DNA from: an uncultured Bacteroidia bacterium
GTDB lineage: Bacteria > Bacteroidota > Bacteroidia > Bacteroidales > F082
Reading direction: 5' to 3'
DNA: 54,143 bases
Assembly (NCBI GenBank): GCA_902785755.1
Contig: CACZZO010000022.1
Coordinates: 1 to 54,143 of the forward strand
This document shows, piece by piece, positions 52,601-54,143 of the stretch. Each line of letters opens with the position of its first letter. The first letter of the stretch is position 1. The position numbers and the translations under genes were made by a program. Under the pieces are notes generated by a model, which worked only from the letters and a program-made list of their open reading frames with translations, was not told the origin of the DNA and ran no database searches.

Positions 52601-54143
52601 GTTCAACGAGGGCTTCGAGGGCGGCACGCTGCCCGAAGGCTGGACCATTGAGGGCGACAACCAAGACCCGGCCACGACATGGCGCGTGGGCGTGGGCGAC
52701 AGTTACACATCAACCGGCACCCACAGCGGCGACTACAACGCCCTGATTACACACAACCAAAATACCGACGAAACCTTCTTGGTCACGCCGTCCCTCAACC
52801 TTGGTGCCTACGATGCCTTGGAACTCTCCTTCTGGTATATTAACCGAAGACAAACTTATTCTATAAATGTGTTTGACTTTTTAAGCGTTTATTACCGCAT
52901 CGGCGAGGAAGGCGAATGGAACGAACTGTGGAGTACCGGGTTTAATAGGCACCCAGATTGGACCCACCAAACCCTTACGCTGACGGGCTTGGCCGACAAC
53001 TATCAGATTGGCTTCATGATGTATGACCGTAATGGCATGGGTGTCGGCTTGGACGACATTGTCATCACCAATTTCGTTGCCCCTGCGGGCGAGCCAATGA
53101 CCCTCACGGTGGAGGAAGGCACCACGGCCACCCTGACGGGCTTGTCCGCCAACACCGCCTACGAAGTGCGGGTGAAGGCCAACTGCGACGCGGCGGAATA
53201 CTGCTCGCCTGTGGTGTTCACCACTTCGTGCAACCCTATCACAATAACTGCCGAAACACCCTACACGCAAGACTTTGAAAGCCCTGAAGGGAGTGCCTAT
53301 TGGATTGCAGGCCCTCTGCCGCCATGCTGGGAAGGATACAGCACGGGCAATGTCGCCCCGCATAATGATAATACTTTTATAATTAACGGCTCACAGTCCC
53401 TGTCGTTTTATTTTGGCGACAATTATGCCATCCTTCCGGAGTTCAGCAACCCCATGAACGAGCTGCAAATCAGTTTCATGTTTCGGACAAGGACGCTATC
53501 GGGCTATAGCAATCATTACGGCCAATTCTCTTTGGGTTACATCACCGCCGATGACGACGGCACTTGCAACACCTTTACAGAAATCATAACCAGCGAGTTC
53601 GATTATGATTCATCAGTAGTAGACCCCGAACCGTGGAACATGGATTTGTCTGGTGTTCCAGCCGATGCGCATCGTTTGGTGTTCAAATGGTACGACGGGC
53701 AAGGCATTGCCTGCTACATTGACGACGTGGAAGTGTCCCTCAGTTCCTGCTTACAGCCTTACACAATAACTGCCGAAACGCCCTACACGCAAGACTTTGA
53801 AAGCCCTGCCGGGAGTCCCTATTGGAAAGTAGGCTATCTGCCGCCATGCTGGGAAGGATACAGCATGGGCAATGTTGCCCCGCATAATTCTGATTACTAC
53901 ATGATAATTAACGGCTCACAGTCCCTGTCGTTTTATTTTGGCGACAATTATGCCATCCTTCCGGAGTTCATCAACCCCATAAACGAGCTGCAAATCAGTT
54001 TCATGTTACATGCAGGATCGCCATCGGGCTATAGCAATCATGTCGGCATATTCACTTTGGGCTACATCACCGCCGACGACGACGGCACATGCAACACCTT
54101 TACAGAAATCATAACCAGCGAGTACGATTATTATTCGTCATTT
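49686..54143 (+). CDS. Giant modular secreted adhesin (repeats, Fn3 and cleaved-adhesin-type domains), incomplete at the right edge
   Basis: The frame is open from ATG 49686 to the last base (1486 codons, no stop). Start chosen because MKRPKTLLLACLLALLCLA is a good signal peptide; ATG 49557 is in frame but gives a poor N-terminus. Residues about 29-600 are three similar modules of about 190 residues (SYTQQIYTAEEIG, LPTFNIDIY, EYSGQGNLLIAFDDNTG). Then come Fn3 domains (about 600, 689, 931), two choice-of-anchor/cleaved-adhesin domains (EEHFDGNGVPEGW near 733, NEGFEGGTLPEGW near 973) and two nearly identical 174-residue modules (from about 1185 and 1360; YTQDFESP, PPCWEGYS). Similar Bacteroidales proteins are T9SS-exported; the sorting tail would lie beyond the window. 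Confidence 0.88.
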   Translation, partial: MKRPKTLLLACLLALLCLASTGLARAEQVSIGDPETTSNSIYIPWYSNYDYSYTQQIYTAEEIGRAGVINSLTVWLYHGGNSNNEPLPTFNIDIYLKEVDKNSFSGTTDWVYVSSTDKVYTGTLTVANTTARAFTFTFDKSFTYSGQGNLLIAFDDNTGSYKYGLRGLVFSGSSDPNRTIYAFRDGTDYNPTSMGGVTANNTTYQRNVIELGMYDENLAYNQSITIGDLATASNSPRFPWHSNYDYSYTQQIYTADEIGTSGTINAVTMWLYHSGSNPLPTFNIDIYMKEVDKETFSGSNDWVSVSADDKVYCGSVKVTNTNAQAFTFTLATPFEYSGQGNLLIAFDDNTGSYKYGMNGMVFGESNDPFRAVYHCRDGSDYDPFNMTGITSFTLAQRSVVALSMTDCPSLPGLSTVTIGDPESTASHSVLPMTSTFNYSYTQQIFTAEEIGTACTVNTLTMWLRNNSTNILPTLVFDIYMREVDKDAFTSLTDWVSVSATDKVYSGTLTVTNRAFQSYTITLDIPFEYSGEGNLLIAFDENTGYWKSGLEGKVSGTEGDPIRTIYARRDGSDYDPLNISGVLASGTPYQRNVVELGIDIPCAAPTDLAIDTLGFTFATLSWIENGEATAWQICLNDDETNFIEADSNPFTLTDLTPGTTYSAKVRTYCDTTDQSDWSNSVAFTTLDDCPAPVATLGTVTATTADLSWTASLCEGYTVKYREKYTSIMGDTLLEEHFDGNGVPEGWYFQDGFSIISQTNHAGMAPNEVKMDGTMYPETFIQTPAIDLSGISQVNVSCRIDGLVIGPAYPGMSGFEMSISTSSDGGATWHNVSLGTFLAGVYSIGETIAIPDMGQSNVLFRINTDLKDRYIVFLDDIVMVGMPYGEWQDLHVTDTAVTLTGLNPNTVYDVKVVPDCNENKESEIVTFTTANPCETPTDLTVGNLTATTAELSWYGYSLTGYEVEYYTTAIIDEVFNEGFEGGTLPEGWTIEGDNQDPATTWRVGVGDSYTSTGTHSGDYNALITHNQNTDETFLVTPSLNLGAYDALELSFWYINRRQTYSINVFDFLSVYYRIGEEGEWNELWSTGFNRHPDWTHQTLTLTGLADNYQIGFMMYDRNGMGVGLDDIVITNFVAPAGEPMTLTVEEGTTATLTGLSANTAYEVRVKANCDAAEYCSPVVFTTSCNPITITAETPYTQDFESPEGSAYWIAGPLPPCWEGYSTGNVAPHNDNTFIINGSQSLSFYFGDNYAILPEFSNPMNELQISFMFRTRTLSGYSNHYGQFSLGYITADDDGTCNTFTEIITSEFDYDSSVVDPEPWNMDLSGVPADAHRLVFKWYDGQGIACYIDDVEVSLSSCLQPYTITAETPYTQDFESPAGSPYWKVGYLPPCWEGYSMGNVAPHNSDYYMIINGSQSLSFYFGDNYAILPEFINPINELQISFMLHAGSPSGYSNHVGIFTLGYITADDDGTCNTFTEIITSEYDYYSSF

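Overview
The window looks like a chromosome segment from an uncultured gut- or rumen-type Bacteroidales (Bacteroidota). Supporting signs: promoters of the Bacteroidota TTG-N19-TAnnTTTG type, no obvious Shine-Dalgarno sites, stacked FKBP lipoproteins, DUF4301, DUF4143 and AlbA_2 proteins, a split transketolase, and a type IX secretion (T9SS)-style C-terminal sorting domain. The left edge probably lies inside the leader of an rRNA operon that runs off the window, which is a common place for an assembly to break.

Layout. 0-2 kb: rRNA leader and promoter (minus), an AlbA_2 regulator-like gene, a 0.66-kb AT-rich gap and an XRE regulator. 2.1-6.8 kb: one plus-strand operon of a DHH phosphoesterase and four FKBP-type lipoproteins, closed by a strong terminator. 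6.8-13.7 kb: a minus-strand surface-polysaccharide operon (flippase, two Wzz-like copolymerases, O-antigen ligase/polymerase, CotH kinase). 13.7-14.0 kb: a DUF1016 (YhcG) remnant broken by a run of hairpins. 14.1-18.3 kb: clpS, a RelA/SpoT synthetase with a dead hydrolase site, and a secreted CotH protein with a T9SS tail. 18.3-19.7 kb: four 24-bp repeats at an exact 32-bp period in front of an AAA/DUF4143 ATPase. 19.7-28.8 kb: outer-membrane proteins, DUF456, split transketolase, a RyR-domain protein paired with an MscS channel, DUF4301.

28.9-35.1 kb is an accessory island directly after two tRNA-Leu genes. It holds decayed defence-type genes (AbiEii tail, formylglycine-enzyme tail, winged-helix tail, frameshifted AlbA_2 gene) around a cassette of small protein, truncated radical SAM protein, HNH nuclease and DUF1998 (DrmB-like) domain. 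The last two keep their key residues and are the best candidates for a little-described system.

35.1-49 kb is mostly core: pseudouridine synthase, dnaB, a Cas4-like/PolB-like exonuclease pair, acylphosphatase, DUF493, recQ, HU, fmt, a TPR protein, a TrmH methyltransferase, a small lipoprotein with a MauE-thioredoxin fusion, and rpsA with a structured leader. 49-49.4 kb holds an AAA-ATPase gene collapsed by internal deletion. From 49.5 kb to the right edge runs one open frame of at least 1486 codons: a modular secreted adhesin with recently duplicated modules.

How the genes may work together (inference): the polysaccharide operon, the two CotH kinases, the PorV-like barrel and the giant adhesin suggest a cell investing in T9SS-displayed, glycan-anchored surface proteins.
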